Below, in pieces: positions 8,601 through 17,092 of a DNA stretch of 41,237 nucleotides (positions are counted from its first letter, which is position 1; each line of letters opens with the position of its first letter). The notes under the pieces were generated by a model, which saw only the letters and a program-made list of their open reading frames with translations, was not told where the DNA came from and ran no database searches. Source of the DNA: an uncultured Lachnospiraceae bacterium (GTDB taxonomy: Bacteria; Bacillota; Clostridia; Lachnospirales; Lachnospiraceae). A program made the position numbers and the translations under genes. The stretch is taken from positions 1 through 41,237 of the forward strand of contig CASCWU010000022.1 of assembly GCA_949155905.1 (NCBI GenBank), read 5' to 3'.

Positions 8601-9232
8601 AGGCAAATATCCGGGCGCTCGGTGACGTCAACGTCAATGCGATTGAGGATTACCGGGCCTTAAACGAGCGCTACACTTTACTGCATACCCAACAGGAGGA
8701 CGTACTGCAGGCAGAGCAGGTACTAGTAGGTGTGATTGACGAGCTGGACGGTGAAATGCGCCGTCAGTTTCAGGAAAAATTTGCAGAGATACAAGGACAG
8801 TTTAACACCGTCTTTCGGGAATTGTTCGGCGGCGGAAAGGGAACCCTTGAACTGATGGAGGAGGCAGATATTTTGGAAGCAGGCATTCGGATCATCGCTC
8901 AGCCGCCAGGGAAAAAGCTGCAGAATATGATGCAGCTTTCCGGCGGAGAAAAGGCGCTGACAGCGATTTCGCTGCTGTTTGCCATTCAAAATCTCAAGCC
9001 GTCGCCGTTCTGTCTGTTAGACGAGATTGAAGCCGCCTTAGACGACTCCAATGTCGTCCGCTTTGCCCGGTACCTGCATAAGCTGACAAAGCACACCCAA
9101 TTTATTGTCATTACCCACAGACGTGGGACAATGAACGCAGCAGATATTTTGTACGGAATTACCATGCAGGAAAAAGGCGTCTCCACGCTGGTATCAGTAA
9201 GCCTGATGGAAGCAGAATTGGGAGCGTCCTAG
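5642..9232 (+). CDS. smc: Chromosome segregation ATPase Smc
   Basis: A full-length 1196-residue Smc, the core of the bacterial condensin that compacts and segregates the chromosome. The N-terminal head holds Walker A GPNGSGKSN at residues 31-39. Two long coiled coils flank a hinge of about residues 503-670, with the glycine-rich SPGGSLSGGAY segment near its end. The C-terminal head carries the ABC signature LSGGEK near residue 1098 and the Walker B LLDEIEAALDD near 1123. AGGAGA at 5631-5636 precedes ATG 5642 by 5 bases, and the gene starts 24 bases after rnc. Its partners ScpA and ScpB are encoded at 22763-24164. Confidence 0.97.
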   Translation: MYLKSIEVHGFKSFANKLVLEFHDGITGIVGPNGSGKSNVADAVRWVLGEQSAKQLRGSRMEDVIFSGTETRRPLGFAYVAITLDNSDHKLPISYEEVTVARRVYRSGESEYLINKTSCRLRDVQELFLDTGIGKEGYSIIGQGQIDKILSGKPEDRRELFDEAAGITKFKKRKALAEKNLEAERLNLSRITDILAEIEKQLAPLERQAAVAKEYLQLKEALKGYEIASFIEEYEQSQTERKQTEENLQTASAQMEETTKHYEGIRTEYERLEQELEKKNQELEVCGTTAADIRIQKEKLEGGIEVLKEQILAARQSDGHYRERMETVMRQLTERNQEYTGLVRQEEAVDEALKAAAASQEEAVSRAGELQRQTQELAEQTEAAGQRLYEFVTRNTESRAAIESEERAFEQEGIKRTALNQRILKNRSEEAMWEESKKGHQGQAEEISQKVAKLFAERKEAEEEAGRLAEQSRELAAEAAQARQSYMKEQSRLDSLRNLAERYEGYGTSIRRILEQKEKNSGIIGTVADMIQVKKDYETAIETALGGSIQNIVTDTEETAKEGIAYLKKNKYGRATFLPLTAMNARRNQSRPFSSQEGLLQEPGVLGAASELVEAEERFSGLVAHLLGRTLVVDQIDHAVALAKKYHYSLRIVTLEGEQLSPGGSLSGGAYRNSSNLLGRKRELEELQLRVAVLEQACQKLQEQTEGRQAEREAKDRILAQIQKELQALLLQQNTVQMELRQDQEHLDKVQADYAEIMLEGKVLDKQLQERKAKILQMQRALEQQLSEEEALRQEIEESRNRSTALSGQNQEWNEMLSALRLEAASQEQSLRYIGESKSRLEAEIEKLKKELTELEENRSSSARAVEEKEAQITGQQQQIAKAGEALRETEHRKEELAEIRRRMSESHRGFFAKREELSGQISGLDKEIFRLNAKKDKLSEQLDGLVRYMREEYGLTYSEARMMLQTEAPSEALTETARKRLIGEVKANIRALGDVNVNAIEDYRALNERYTLLHTQQEDVLQAEQVLVGVIDELDGEMRRQFQEKFAEIQGQFNTVFRELFGGGKGTLELMEEADILEAGIRIIAQPPGKKLQNMMQLSGGEKALTAISLLFAIQNLKPSPFCLLDEIEAALDDSNVVRFARYLHKLTKHTQFIVITHRRGTMNAADILYGITMQEKGVSTLVSVSLMEAELGAS

Positions 9233-9251
9233 AAGGAAATCTACCAAAACA

Positions 9252-9346
9252 GTAGAATTCCGGACAGGACACAGTAGGATAGGGGGACGTGTTTCTGTGC
9301 GGCACCCAGTCCTACTGAGGAGAAAGTGTCCTGATAGGAATTCTAC
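9252..9346. repeat. Long nested inverted repeat between smc and ftsY
   Basis: Three arms nest: GTAGAATTCC (9252-9261) with GGAATTCTAC (9337-9346), CAGGACAC (9265-9272) with GTGTCCTG (9326-9333), and AGTAGGA (9273-9279) with TCCTACT (9310-9316). That is 25 base pairs with a 3x3 internal loop, a 9-base bulge on the right arm and a 30-base apical loop. No T-run follows and no target-site duplication is evident. It may be an mRNA processing or stability fold, or a small palindromic or MITE-like element. Confidence 0.7.
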
Positions 9347-9369
9347 GGAACTATATATGGAGGGAAAAA

Positions 9370-10305
9370 ATGGGAGAGAAGAAAGGATTTTTTGGGAAGC
9401 TGGTGGCGGGACTTTCTAAGACCAGAGACAGTATTGTGTCGGGTATCGACTCAATTTTTAATGGCTTTTCCAGTATTGACGATGAGTTTTACGAGGAACT
9501 GGAGGAAACGTTAATCATGGCGGATTTGGGCATCAATACGACGACAGCCGTGATTGAGGATTTGCAGAAAAAGGTCAAGGAGCAGAAGATCAAACAGCCG
9601 GCCGAGTGCAGGAGGCTGCTGATGGAGAGCCTAAAGGATCAGATGCGCTTAGATGATTCTGCTTATGAATTTGAAAACCGTACCTCGGTGGTGCTTGTGA
9701 TCGGTGTCAATGGAGTAGGCAAAACGACTTCGATAGGAAAGATGGCCGGACTGATGAAGGATCGGGGCAAACGGGTATTGGTGGCGGCGGCCGATACCTT
9801 TCGGGCAGCGGCGATTGAACAGCTTACGGAATGGGCGAATCGTTCCGGAGTAGAAATCATTGCCCAGCAGGAGGGAAGCGATCCGGCAGCGGTGGTATAC
9901 GATGCCGTAATGGCAGCCAAGGCAAGGAAAACCGATGTGCTGCTGTGCGATACGGCAGGACGGCTTCACAACAAAAAGAACCTGATGGAAGAGCTAAGAA
10001 AGATCAACCGTATCATCGAGCGGGAATACCCGGAGGCCTATCTGGAAACACTGGTGGTAGTGGACGGGACAACGGGGCAGAATGCGCTGGCGCAGGCGAG
10101 AGAATTCAGTGAGGTGGCAGAGGTCGGAGGCATTATTTTAACAAAGCTAGACGGCACGGCCAAGGGTGGAATTGCCATTGCGATTCAGTCGGAATTAAAA
10201 ATTCCGGTAAAATACATTGGAATCGGGGAACAGATTGACGACTTACAGAAATTCGATGCCGATCAGTTTGTAGAGGCGCTGTTTGAGGGGACGGATACCC
10301 CATAG
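9370..10305 (+). CDS. ftsY: Signal recognition particle receptor FtsY
   Basis: The 311-residue SRP-family GTPase docks SRP-ribosome complexes at the membrane for co-translational insertion. The NG domain is complete: G1 GVNGVGKTT at residues 112-120, G3 DTAGR at 194-198, G4 TKLD at 258-261, then GTAKGG and the closing PVKYIGIGEQIDDLQ. The acidic A domain seen in E. coli is absent, as in many Firmicutes. An N-terminal amphipathic start, GFFGKLVAGL, could bind membrane. GGAGGG at 9359-9364 is 5 bases before ATG 9370. It is separated from smc by 137 bases that hold the large inverted repeat. Confidence 0.97.
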   Translation: MGEKKGFFGKLVAGLSKTRDSIVSGIDSIFNGFSSIDDEFYEELEETLIMADLGINTTTAVIEDLQKKVKEQKIKQPAECRRLLMESLKDQMRLDDSAYEFENRTSVVLVIGVNGVGKTTSIGKMAGLMKDRGKRVLVAAADTFRAAAIEQLTEWANRSGVEIIAQQEGSDPAAVVYDAVMAAKARKTDVLLCDTAGRLHNKKNLMEELRKINRIIEREYPEAYLETLVVVDGTTGQNALAQAREFSEVAEVGGIILTKLDGTAKGGIAIAIQSELKIPVKYIGIGEQIDDLQKFDADQFVEALFEGTDTP

Positions 10306-10401
10306 GAAGAGAGACTTCCTCAGAGCAGAGCTTACGAAAGGGCGGTACGTTTTTTAGGGAAACTGTCATCAGACAGGGATGATAAAAAGGGGAGAAAAAA
10401 T

Positions 10402-11619
10402 ATGATAACATTGGAACAGTTTGAGGAAGCGACCGAGGCGGTCAAAAAGGTGATCAACCGGACGAAGCTGATGTACAGCGAATATTTTTCAGAAACAACC
10501 GGGAATAAGGTTTATTTGAAGCCGGAAAATATGCAGTATACCGGAGCCTATAAGGTACGCGGGGCTTATTATAAAATCAGTACGCTTTCCGCGCAGGAGA
10601 GGAAAAAGGGCCTGATTACGGCCTCTGCCGGAAATCATGCGCAGGGGGTAGCCTATGCTGCCAAGCTTTACGGAGCCAAGGCGGTGATCGTGATGCCGAC
10701 GACGACTCCCTTGATTAAGGTCAATCGTACCAAATCCTATGGAGCAGAGGTAGTGCTGTATGGAGATGTCTATGACGATGCCTGTGCCAAAGCCGTAGAG
10801 CTGGCAGGGGAGCATGGCTATACCTTTATCCATCCGTTTGACGATGAGGTAGTGGCAACCGGGCAGGGAACGATTTCCATGGAGATTTTTAAAGATTTGC
10901 CGACGGTGGATGTTATTTTGGTGCCAATCGGCGGCGGCGGTCTGGCCTGCGGGGTTTCTACTCTGGCCAAGATGCTCAATCCAAATGTACGGGTGATTGG
11001 TGTGGAGCCTGCCGGAGCCGCCTGTATGAAGGCATCCCTGGAGGCGGGAAAGGTAGTTTCGCTGCCTGGGATTGATACGATAGCCGACGGTACGGCAGTC
11101 AAGACACCAGGGACGAAAATTTTCCCTTATATCCAAAAAAACATAGATGAAATCATTACCGTAGAGGATCAGGAACTGACGCTTTGCTTTTTGGATATGA
11201 TAGAAAACCATAAGATGGTCGTGGAAAACTCCGGGCTTTTGACGGTAGCCGCCTTAAAGCATTTAAAGGCAGAGGGGAAAAAGGTAGTGGCTGTATTAAG
11301 CGGCGGCAATATGGATGTGATTACGGTTTCTTCGATAGTCCAGCATGGCTTAATCCAAAGAGGAAGAATCTTTACCGTATCCGTACTGCTTCCGGATCGG
11401 CCAGGCGAGCTGCACCGGATTTCCGGGGTTATTGCAGATATGCAGGGAAATGTCATTCGCTTAGAGCATAACCAGTTTATCAGCATCAACCGAAATACGG
11501 CGGTAGAGCTTGTCATTACCATGGAGGCGTTTGGGCAGGAGCATAAGAAGTCGATCATTCAAAAGCTGGAGCAGGAGGGCTATCGGCCTAGGGAGACACA
11601 AGCCAAGGGCGCATTTTAA
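10402..11619 (+). CDS. ilvA: PLP-dependent threonine ammonia-lyase with C-terminal ACT domain
   Basis: A 405-residue enzyme that deaminates threonine to 2-oxobutyrate and ammonia. The PLP lysine is Lys51 in TGAYKVRGA; the phosphate-binding loop is GGGGLACG and SGGNMD lies near the end of the catalytic domain. Residues about 328-400 form one ACT domain (VSVLLPDRPGELHRISGVIA). The length and single ACT domain match the shorter form common in Clostridia, which can be catabolic or biosynthetic; the sequence does not decide which. AAGGGGAG at 10387-10394 is 7 bases before ATG 10402. The 96-base gap after ftsY holds a small hairpin (CTGTC-ATCA-GACAG) but no clear promoter or terminator. Confidence 0.93.
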   Translation: MITLEQFEEATEAVKKVINRTKLMYSEYFSETTGNKVYLKPENMQYTGAYKVRGAYYKISTLSAQERKKGLITASAGNHAQGVAYAAKLYGAKAVIVMPTTTPLIKVNRTKSYGAEVVLYGDVYDDACAKAVELAGEHGYTFIHPFDDEVVATGQGTISMEIFKDLPTVDVILVPIGGGGLACGVSTLAKMLNPNVRVIGVEPAGAACMKASLEAGKVVSLPGIDTIADGTAVKTPGTKIFPYIQKNIDEIITVEDQELTLCFLDMIENHKMVVENSGLLTVAALKHLKAEGKKVVAVLSGGNMDVITVSSIVQHGLIQRGRIFTVSVLLPDRPGELHRISGVIADMQGNVIRLEHNQFISINRNTAVELVITMEAFGQEHKKSIIQKLEQEGYRPRETQAKGAF

Positions 11620-11741
11620 CCCTTTGCGGCAGGAAGCTTCCCACTGCTAAGGTGAGAAGGAAAGGATGTCTCAGCATTCTGTAATGAAGGACAAAAGCTG
11701 TTGTCATTCACTATAAATCAGGGATTGACAAAAACAGGAAA

Positions 11742-11796
11742 AATGCACAAATTTTTCAGGAAAAAGTTTCCAGGAAATTTTGTGCATTCTTTTTTT
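11742..11796 (+). terminator. Terminator after ilvA
   Basis: AATGCACAAA at 11742-11751 pairs with TTTGTGCATT at 11779-11788, with an inner GGAAA-AAG-TTTCC hairpin, followed by C and seven T. It lies just before the recA promoter and isolates recA from ilvA. The rest of the 338-base ilvA-recA gap before it (11620-11741) shows no gene. Confidence 0.85.
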
Positions 11797-11805
11797 CAGA
11801 AACAG

Positions 11806-11834
11806 TTGACAGAATGAAGAAAGTACGATAAGAT
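11806..11834 (+). promoter_or_regulatory. recA promoter
   Basis: A consensus TTGACA at 11806-11811 and TAAGAT at 11829-11834 are spaced by 17 bases. The transcript would start near 11841, directly in front of the SOS box, leaving a leader of about 115 bases. The leader contains a 7-bp hairpin, GCAGAAA (11868-11874) with TTTCTGC (11883-11889). Confidence 0.85.
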
Positions 11835-11848
11835 AGTAATAGAAATGA

Positions 11849-11860
11849 GAACATAGGTTC
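11849..11860. promoter_or_regulatory. LexA/DinR operator (SOS box) for recA
   Basis: GAACATAGGTTC fits the Gram-positive SOS box GAAC-N4-GTTC exactly and is followed by G as in the longer consensus. It lies 15 bases after the -10 element, where LexA would block transcription until DNA damage. Confidence 0.88.
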
Positions 11861-11957
11861 GGAATCAGCAGAAATACTGTGTTTTCTGCAAAAAGGACGA
11901 ACAGTTCACGGCGTCAGAAGGGACGCCCGGCAAATTATAAAAAAGGAGAAGTGAAGT

Positions 11958-13175
11958 ATGGCGCATACAGAAAAGGTAGAACCAAAGAAGGATGAAAACA
12001 AGCTAAAGGCGCTGGAGGCGGCGCTGGCACAGATTGAGAAGCAATATGGAAAAGGTTCTGTGATGAAGCTCGGAGACAACAGTACCCATATGAACATAGA
12101 GACCGTGCCGACAGGGTGTCTGAGCCTGGATATTGCCTTAGGTCTTGGAGGTATTCCAAAGGGAAGGATTTTAGAGGTATACGGCCCGGAATCCAGCGGT
12201 AAGACGACCGTGGCGCTGCATATGGTGGCCGAGGTACAAAAAAGAAACGGCATCGCAGGCTTTATCGACGCCGAGCATGCCCTAGATCCGGTCTATGCCC
12301 GGAACATCGGCGTAGACATTGACAATCTTTACATTTCCCAGCCGGACAACGGCGAGCAGGCCTTGGAGATCACCGAGACGATGGTACGGAGCGGCGCGGT
12401 GGATATCATTATCGTAGACTCTGTAGCTGCCCTTGTGCCTAAGGCAGAGATTGAGGGTGATATGGGCGACAGTCATGTCGGCCTACAGGCGCGTCTGATG
12501 TCCCAGGCACTGCGGAAGCTGACTGCTGTAATCAGCAAATCAAACTGTACAGTTATTTTCATCAACCAGCTGCGGGAAAAAGTCGGCGTGATGTTCGGAA
12601 ATCCGGAGACAACGACCGGCGGCCGCGCGCTCAAGTTTTATTCCTCGATTCGTTTGGACGTCAGAAGAATCGAATCCTTAAAGCAGGGCGGAGAGGTAGT
12701 CGGCAACCATACCCGGATTAAGGTAGTGAAAAACAAAATCGCTCCTCCGTTTAAGGAGGCGGAATTTGATATCATGTTCGGCCAGGGGATTTCCAGAGAG
12801 GGGGATGTGCTGGATCTGGCCGTGCGGGAGAATATCATCATCAAGAGCGGTTCCTGGTTTGCTTATCAGGATGCCAAGATCGGCCAGGGGCGTGAAAATG
12901 CGAAGCAGTATTTAAAGGATAACCCGGATATTTTTGAAGAGGTAGAGCAGAAGGTACGAGAAAAGCTAGCGATGTTGCCAGGTGCCGGAGAGGGCGAGGA
13001 GCCAAAGGAGGAGGAAGGAAAGCCATCCAAGGAGCCGAAGGCACAAAAGGATGCCAAGGACTCTAAGGAAAAAGAAGCAAAACAGGATCAGGAGGCAGAG
13101 GCTGTGCCAGAGGCGGCAGAAGAAGAGAAGGTAGAAGCCGCTTCGGAGGAGGCCGCATTTACAGAAGAGGAGTAA
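11958..13175 (+). CDS. recA: Recombinase RecA
   Basis: RecA forms filaments on single-stranded DNA, drives strand exchange and triggers LexA self-cleavage. Walker [10 protein letters not shown] is at residues 76-84; [18 protein letters not shown], the [22 protein letters not shown]-binding loop and the C-terminal fold are all present. At 405 residues it is longer than the usual 340-350 because of a charged tail of about 55 residues, rich in Glu, Lys and Ala, after [11 protein letters not shown]. Such acidic tails dampen RecA activity in other bacteria. AAGGAG at 11943-11948 is 9 bases before ATG 11958. recX follows 3 bases after the stop. Confidence 0.98.
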   Translation: MAHTEKVEPKKDENKLKALEAALAQIEKQYGKGSVMKLGDNSTHMNIETVPTGCLSLDIALGLGGIPKGRILEVYGPESSGKTTVALHMVAEVQKRNGIAGFIDAEHALDPVYARNIGVDIDNLYISQPDNGEQALEITETMVRSGAVDIIIVDSVAALVPKAEIEGDMGDSHVGLQARLMSQALRKLTAVISKSNCTVIFINQLREKVGVMFGNPETTTGGRALKFYSSIRLDVRRIESLKQGGEVVGNHTRIKVVKNKIAPPFKEAEFDIMFGQGISREGDVLDLAVRENIIIKSGSWFAYQDAKIGQGRENAKQYLKDNPDIFEEVEQKVREKLAMLPGAGEGEEPKEEEGKPSKEPKAQKDAKDSKEKEAKQDQEAEAVPEAAEEEKVEAASEEAAFTEEE

Positions 13176-13178
13176 TCC

Positions 13179-13775
13179 ATGCTACAGATAGAGCGGATAG
13201 AGCCGGAAAAACGGTCTGGATATGAGGTAGAGCTGTCAGACGGAACATGCTGGCATTTATACAAAAGCGATCTCAGACGTTATGGACTGGAGGTAGGAAA
13301 GGAGCTAAGCGAGGCTGAACGGGAGGAAATTTATCGCATCTGTGTGACGGTCAGGGCGAGAAAAAAGATACTGGCGATGCTAGAACGGATGGATCGCACG
13401 GAACAGGATTTGCGGCATCGGCTGACACGAGCCGGATACCCGGAGGAGGCAGTAGACGACGCCATTGCCTATGCAAAAAAATTCGGCTATATCAACGATG
13501 AGCGTTATGCCCGTTCCTATGCCCGTTCCCGCTCTAGGACAAAGAGTCGCAGACAGATAGAAGCCGAGCTTTCCCAAAAGGGAATTACAGGGAAAAAGAT
13601 AGAGGAGCTGTTTGAGGATGCGCTTCCGGAGGAGGAGGCTATCCGAAAGCAGATCCGGAAAAAGACTGCGGATGTAGAGAGTCTGGATCTGGCAAAAAGG
13701 CAGAAGCTCGCACTTTCCTTGTACCGGAAGGGCTTTCCGCAGGATTTAATCCGAAAAGAACTAAAGCTGTATTAG
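13179..13775 (+). CDS. recX: Regulatory protein RecX
   Basis: A 198-residue RecX-family protein that binds RecA filaments and limits or reverses their growth. The three-helix repeats are visible: LERMDRTEQDLRHRLTRAGYPEEAVDDAI, then a second repeat with YINDERYARSYARSRS and LSQKGITGKKIEE, and a third near DLAKRQKLALSLYRKGFPQDLI. ATG 13179 begins 3 bases after the recA stop, using the GAGGAG at the end of recA as ribosome binding site, so the pair is co-transcribed and shares the SOS control. No terminator was found between recX and rny. Confidence 0.92.
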   Translation: MLQIERIEPEKRSGYEVELSDGTCWHLYKSDLRRYGLEVGKELSEAEREEIYRICVTVRARKKILAMLERMDRTEQDLRHRLTRAGYPEEAVDDAIAYAKKFGYINDERYARSYARSRSRTKSRRQIEAELSQKGITGKKIEELFEDALPEEEAIRKQIRKKTADVESLDLAKRQKLALSLYRKGFPQDLIRKELKLY

Positions 13776-13861
13776 AAAAAACGGAGTACCTTAGACAGTA
13801 AAATATTTCATAAAAATACGGCGGAATAATTGCTTTTGTAGAAAAGGTTAAGCAGCAGCAC

Positions 13862-13890
13862 TTGACATTGTCTCTAAAAAAGTATAAAAT
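13862..13890 (+). promoter_or_regulatory. rny promoter
   Basis: TTGACA at 13862-13867 and TAAAAT at 13885-13890 are 17 bases apart (TATAAA at 13883 gives a 15-base option). It gives rny its own transcription start independent of the SOS-controlled recA-recX unit. Confidence 0.75.
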
Positions 13891-13938
13891 TATTCTGTTG
13901 TATTTTGTACAATGAAAATTGAATAAGGAGGTGCTCCA

Positions 13939-15495
13939 GTGGAATATGTACTTACAGCGTTCATTGCTGTTCTGATTACCAGTGTAATTGTCGCTCCTCT
14001 TGTTTGGAAGCTTGCGATTGCCAATCGGATTAAGAACTATGAAGCGAAGGTTGGCAGTGCGGAAGAGAAGGCTAGAGAGATTATAGATGAAGCTATTAAA
14101 ACAGCCGAGACAAAAAAACGGGAAGCCTTGTTGGAAGCCAAAGAAGAAGCCCTGAAAAACAAAAATGAGTTTGAACGGGAATCCAAGGAACGGAGAGCAG
14201 AATTACAGCGGTATGAGAAACGGGTGCTGACAAAGGAAGAGACTTTGGATAGAAAAACCGAAGCTCTTGAAAAAAAGGAATCCAAACTTACGGCCAGAGA
14301 AGCAGAGCTGGATAAGGAAAAAGAGCTGGTAGAAGAGCTTCATGGAAAGCGTCTGCAGGAGCTGGAACGGATTTCTGGACTAACCTCCGAACAGGCAAAG
14401 GATTACATTTTAAAGACCGTAGAGGATGAAGTGAAGCACGAAACAGCGCTTATGGTAAAGGAGTTGGAGAACCGGGCCAAAGAGGATGCCGACAAAAAGG
14501 CAAGAGACTTTGTCGTGACGGCGATTCAAAAGTGCGCTGCCGATCATGTGGCAGAGACGACCATATCCGTTGTGCAGCTGCCGAACGACGAGATGAAGGG
14601 GCGAATCATCGGACGGGAGGGACGGAATATCCGTACCCTAGAGACGATGACTGGTGTGGATTTGATTATCGACGATACCCCGGAGGCAGTGATTCTTTCC
14701 GGTTTTGATCCGGTGCGCCGCGAGATAGCGAGAATTGCACTTGAAAAGCTGATCGTCGATGGCCGTATCCATCCGGCCAGAATCGAAGAAATGGTGGAAA
14801 AGGCTCAGCGTGAAGTGGAGACAATGATGCGCGAAGAGGGTGAGGCGGCTACCTTAGAGGTAGGGGTACACGGAATTCACCCGGAGTTAGTCAGATTGCT
14901 GGGAAAGATGAAATTCCGTACCAGCTATGGGCAGAACGCATTGAAGCATTCCATTGAAGTAGCGCATTTGGCAGGTTTGCTGGCAGCAGAGGTCGGTGTA
15001 GACGTAAAGCTGGCAAAACGGGCAGGGCTTTTGCACGATATCGGAAAGTCAGTCGATCATGAAATCGAAGGCTCCCACATTCAGATCGGCGTTAATCTCT
15101 GTAGGAAATACAAGGAATCTCCGATTGTGATCAATGCAGTAGAGGCACATCACGGCGACGTAGAGCCGCAGACTCTGATTGCATGTCTGGTACAGGCTGC
15201 AGATACGATTTCTGCTGCACGTCCAGGGGCAAGGAGAGAGACCTTAGAGACTTATACCAATCGGCTCAAGCAGCTAGAGGATATTGCCAACGGCTGCAAG
15301 GGTGTAGAAAAATCTTTTGCTATTCAGGCAGGCCGGGAAATCCGCGTAATGGTGATTCCTGACCAGGTGAATGATTCGGAAATGGTTCTTTTAGCGCGTG
15401 ACTTATCAAAGCAGATCGAAAGTGAACTGGAGTATCCAGGTCAGATTAAGGTAAGTGTCATTCGTGAGTCAAGAGCAGTAGATTATGCAAAATAA
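13939..15495 (+). CDS. rny: Ribonuclease Y
   Basis: A 518-residue membrane-anchored endoribonuclease that starts bulk mRNA decay in Firmicutes. Residues 1-25 form one transmembrane segment, followed by a charged coiled coil to about residue 165. A KH domain contains [14 protein letters not shown]. An HD metal-dependent phosphohydrolase domain carries LLHDIGK and, after VEAHHGD, the rest of the metal site. The start is GTG 13939, supported by a near-perfect AAGGAGGTG at 13925-13933. It has its own promoter and terminator and follows recA-recX, the usual order in Clostridia. Confidence 0.97.
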   Translation: MEYVLTAFIAVLITSVIVAPLVWKLAIANRIKNYEAKVGSAEEKAREIIDEAIKTAETKKREALLEAKEEALKNKNEFERESKERRAELQRYEKRVLTKEETLDRKTEALEKKESKLTAREAELDKEKELVEELHGKRLQELERISGLTSEQAKDYILKTVEDEVKHETALMVKELENRAKEDADKKARDFVVTAIQKCAADHVAETTISVVQLPNDEMKGRIIGREGRNIRTLETMTGVDLIIDDTPEAVILSGFDPVRREIARIALEKLIVDGRIHPARIEEMVEKAQREVETMMREEGEAATLEVGVHGIHPELVRLLGKMKFRTSYGQNALKHSIEVAHLAGLLAAEVGVDVKLAKRAGLLHDIGKSVDHEIEGSHIQIGVNLCRKYKESPIVINAVEAHHGDVEPQTLIACLVQAADTISAARPGARRETLETYTNRLKQLEDIANGCKGVEKSFAIQAGREIRVMVIPDQVNDSEMVLLARDLSKQIESELEYPGQIKVSVIRESRAVDYAK

Positions 15496-15505
15496 CAACA
15501 GGTTA

Positions 15506-15557
15506 AGGTTGTTGCCTTGGAACGGAAGTATCCGGTTTCAGGGCAGCAGCCTTTTTT
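15506..15557 (+). terminator. Terminator after rny
   Basis: AGGTTGTTGCC (15506-15516) pairs with GGCAGCAGCCT (15542-15552), with two G-U pairs; an inner stem AACGGA/TCCGGTT adds stability. Six T (15552-15557) follow. The T-run is shared with the left arm of the next inverted repeat. Confidence 0.82.
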
Positions 15558-15600
15558 GTATCATAGGAAAATTCTCCGAACTTCTCTATGATACAAAAAA
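15552..15600. repeat. Perfect 15-bp inverted repeat behind the rny terminator
   Basis: TTTTTTGTATCATAG at 15552-15566 and CTATGATACAAAAAA at 15586-15600 enclose 19 bases. It overlaps the T-run of the rny terminator and lies about 70 bases before the aminotransferase promoter. Neither strand has a T-run behind the stem, so it is not a classical terminator. Confidence 0.65.
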
Positions 15601-15669
15601 TAAATTTTCTGCTTATCAAACCCTATGTATCCATAAGCTGTACTTATGGTGTGGAAAAGATATTTGAAC

Positions 15670-15698
15670 TTGATTCTTTTTTCGGTATCCGTTACAAT
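15670..15698 (+). promoter_or_regulatory. Promoter for the aminotransferase
   Basis: TTGATT at 15670-15675 and TACAAT at 15693-15698 are 17 bases apart. GGTATCC within the spacer (15684-15690) is mirrored by GGATACC at 15738-15744, an inverted pair around the -10 and start point that could bind a regulator. Confidence 0.65.
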
Positions 15699-15777
15699 AG
15701 TATGTGATGATACATGAATACTTGTATACAATAATAAGGATACCAAAATAACGAGAAACAAAAAAGGGGAAGATAGG

Positions 15778-17037
15778 ATGGCACTGACACTTTCAAAAAA
15801 GGCAATGGCTGTAAAGCCTTCGTCTACCTTGGCGATTACGGCAGCAGCAAAGAAGCTAAGGAGCGAAGGCGTAGATGTAGTAGGCTTTGGAGCAGGAGAG
15901 CCGGATTTTGATACTCCGGATAACATTAAGGCTGCAGCAATCCAGGCGATTCAGGATGGTTTTACCAAATATACGCCGGCCTCCGGGACAGAGGAACTGC
16001 GCCAGGCAGTATGTGATAAGCTAAAGCGCTTTAACGGGCTTTCCTATGAGCCGGATCAGATCGTCATCAGCAATGGCGGAAAGCATTCTTTGACCAATAT
16101 TTTTGAAGTGCTGCTCAATCCAGGGGATGAGGTTGTTATTCCGGCTCCGTATTGGCTGAGTTATCCGGAGATTGTAAAGCTGGCAGACGGGGTTCCGGTG
16201 TTTGTCACCTGCTCTAAGGAAAACGGTTATAAAATTACAGCCGAGGAATTGGCGGCTGCCTGTACCGAGCGGACAAAGGCATTTATCCTCAATTCTCCGA
16301 ATAACCCGACCGGCTCTGTCTATACAGAAGAAGAGCTGCGGGCGTTAGCAGAGGTAATCATAGAAAAGGATATTTATGTCGTATCCGATGAAATGTACGA
16401 AAATCTGATTTATGACGGCAAAAAGCATATCAGCATCGGATCGTTTGGTGAAGAAATCTATAAAAGGACGATTACCTGCAGCGGAATGGCAAAGAGCTAT
16501 TCGATGACCGGATGGCGAATTGGTTATACGGCTGCATCCAAGGAAATCGCAAGGCTGATGGGCAGCGTTCAGAGCCATCAGACCTCCAATCCGAACTCCA
16601 TTGCTCAAAAGGCTGCCTTAGAGGCGCTGTGCGGGTCGCAGACGACGGTAGAGAGAATGCAAAAGGAATTTGACAGACGGCGGATGAACATGTATAATCG
16701 TTTGTTAGAGATGCCGTATCTGGAGCCGAATCTGCCAGTAGGAGCCTTTTATGTGTTTGTCGATATGAGCAAGACAATAGGAAAGTTGTATAAGGGCAAA
16801 CAGATTGATTCGGTGGAAACGTTGGCCTCTATTCTGATTAACGACTATCGGGTTGCCGTGATTCCTTGTGCAGACTTTGGCTTTGCGACGCACATTCGTC
16901 TGTCTTATGCTATTTCGATGGAGCAGATAGAAAAGGGCTTAGATCGGATTGAGGCATGCTTAATGGCATTGGAGCCGGCAGAGGCAGAAGTACAGGCATG
17001 TGCGTTTCGGACAGAGTCCTTGGCAAAGGCCTCTTAA
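15778..17037 (+). CDS. Class I PLP-dependent aminotransferase (aspartate aminotransferase-like)
   Basis: A 419-residue fold-type I aminotransferase. The PLP lysine is Lys239 in SGMAKSYSMTGWRIGY; NSPNNPTG (from residue 172), Asp204 in VVSDEMYE and the C-terminal IRLSYA arginine for the substrate carboxylate are present. The N-terminal FGAGEPDFDTPDNI is typical of the bacterial aspartate aminotransferase gamma group, which also accepts aromatic or prephenate-type substrates in some species. About 25 extra residues at the C terminus have no motif. AAAGGGGA at 15763-15770 is 7 bases before ATG 15778. proC follows 55 bases later and is probably in the same unit. Exact substrate is not decided by sequence. 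Confidence 0.93.
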   Translation: MALTLSKKAMAVKPSSTLAITAAAKKLRSEGVDVVGFGAGEPDFDTPDNIKAAAIQAIQDGFTKYTPASGTEELRQAVCDKLKRFNGLSYEPDQIVISNGGKHSLTNIFEVLLNPGDEVVIPAPYWLSYPEIVKLADGVPVFVTCSKENGYKITAEELAAACTERTKAFILNSPNNPTGSVYTEEELRALAEVIIEKDIYVVSDEMYENLIYDGKKHISIGSFGEEIYKRTITCSGMAKSYSMTGWRIGYTAASKEIARLMGSVQSHQTSNPNSIAQKAALEALCGSQTTVERMQKEFDRRRMNMYNRLLEMPYLEPNLPVGAFYVFVDMSKTIGKLYKGKQIDSVETLASILINDYRVAVIPCADFGFATHIRLSYAISMEQIEKGLDRIEACLMALEPAEAEVQACAFRTESLAKAS

Positions 17038-17092
17038 TCGAATCGAGAGGCCGTCAGGCAGGCTCTTAATTTAGAAGATGAGGCGGAGGGTT

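Noticed and set aside
9252..9346. Terminator between smc and ftsY
   Set aside because: The stem is strong but no T-run follows on the plus strand, and ftsY lacks an obvious promoter of its own, so full termination is unlikely.
15485..15667. A 60-residue ORF behind rny
   Set aside because: It overlaps the end of rny, runs through the terminator and the 15-bp inverted repeat, lacks a ribosome binding site and has no recognisable protein features.
17027..17060. Hairpin at the end of the aminotransferase gene as a terminator
   Set aside because: The 7-bp stem spans the stop codon but no T-run follows, and proC starts shortly after; co-transcription is more likely.
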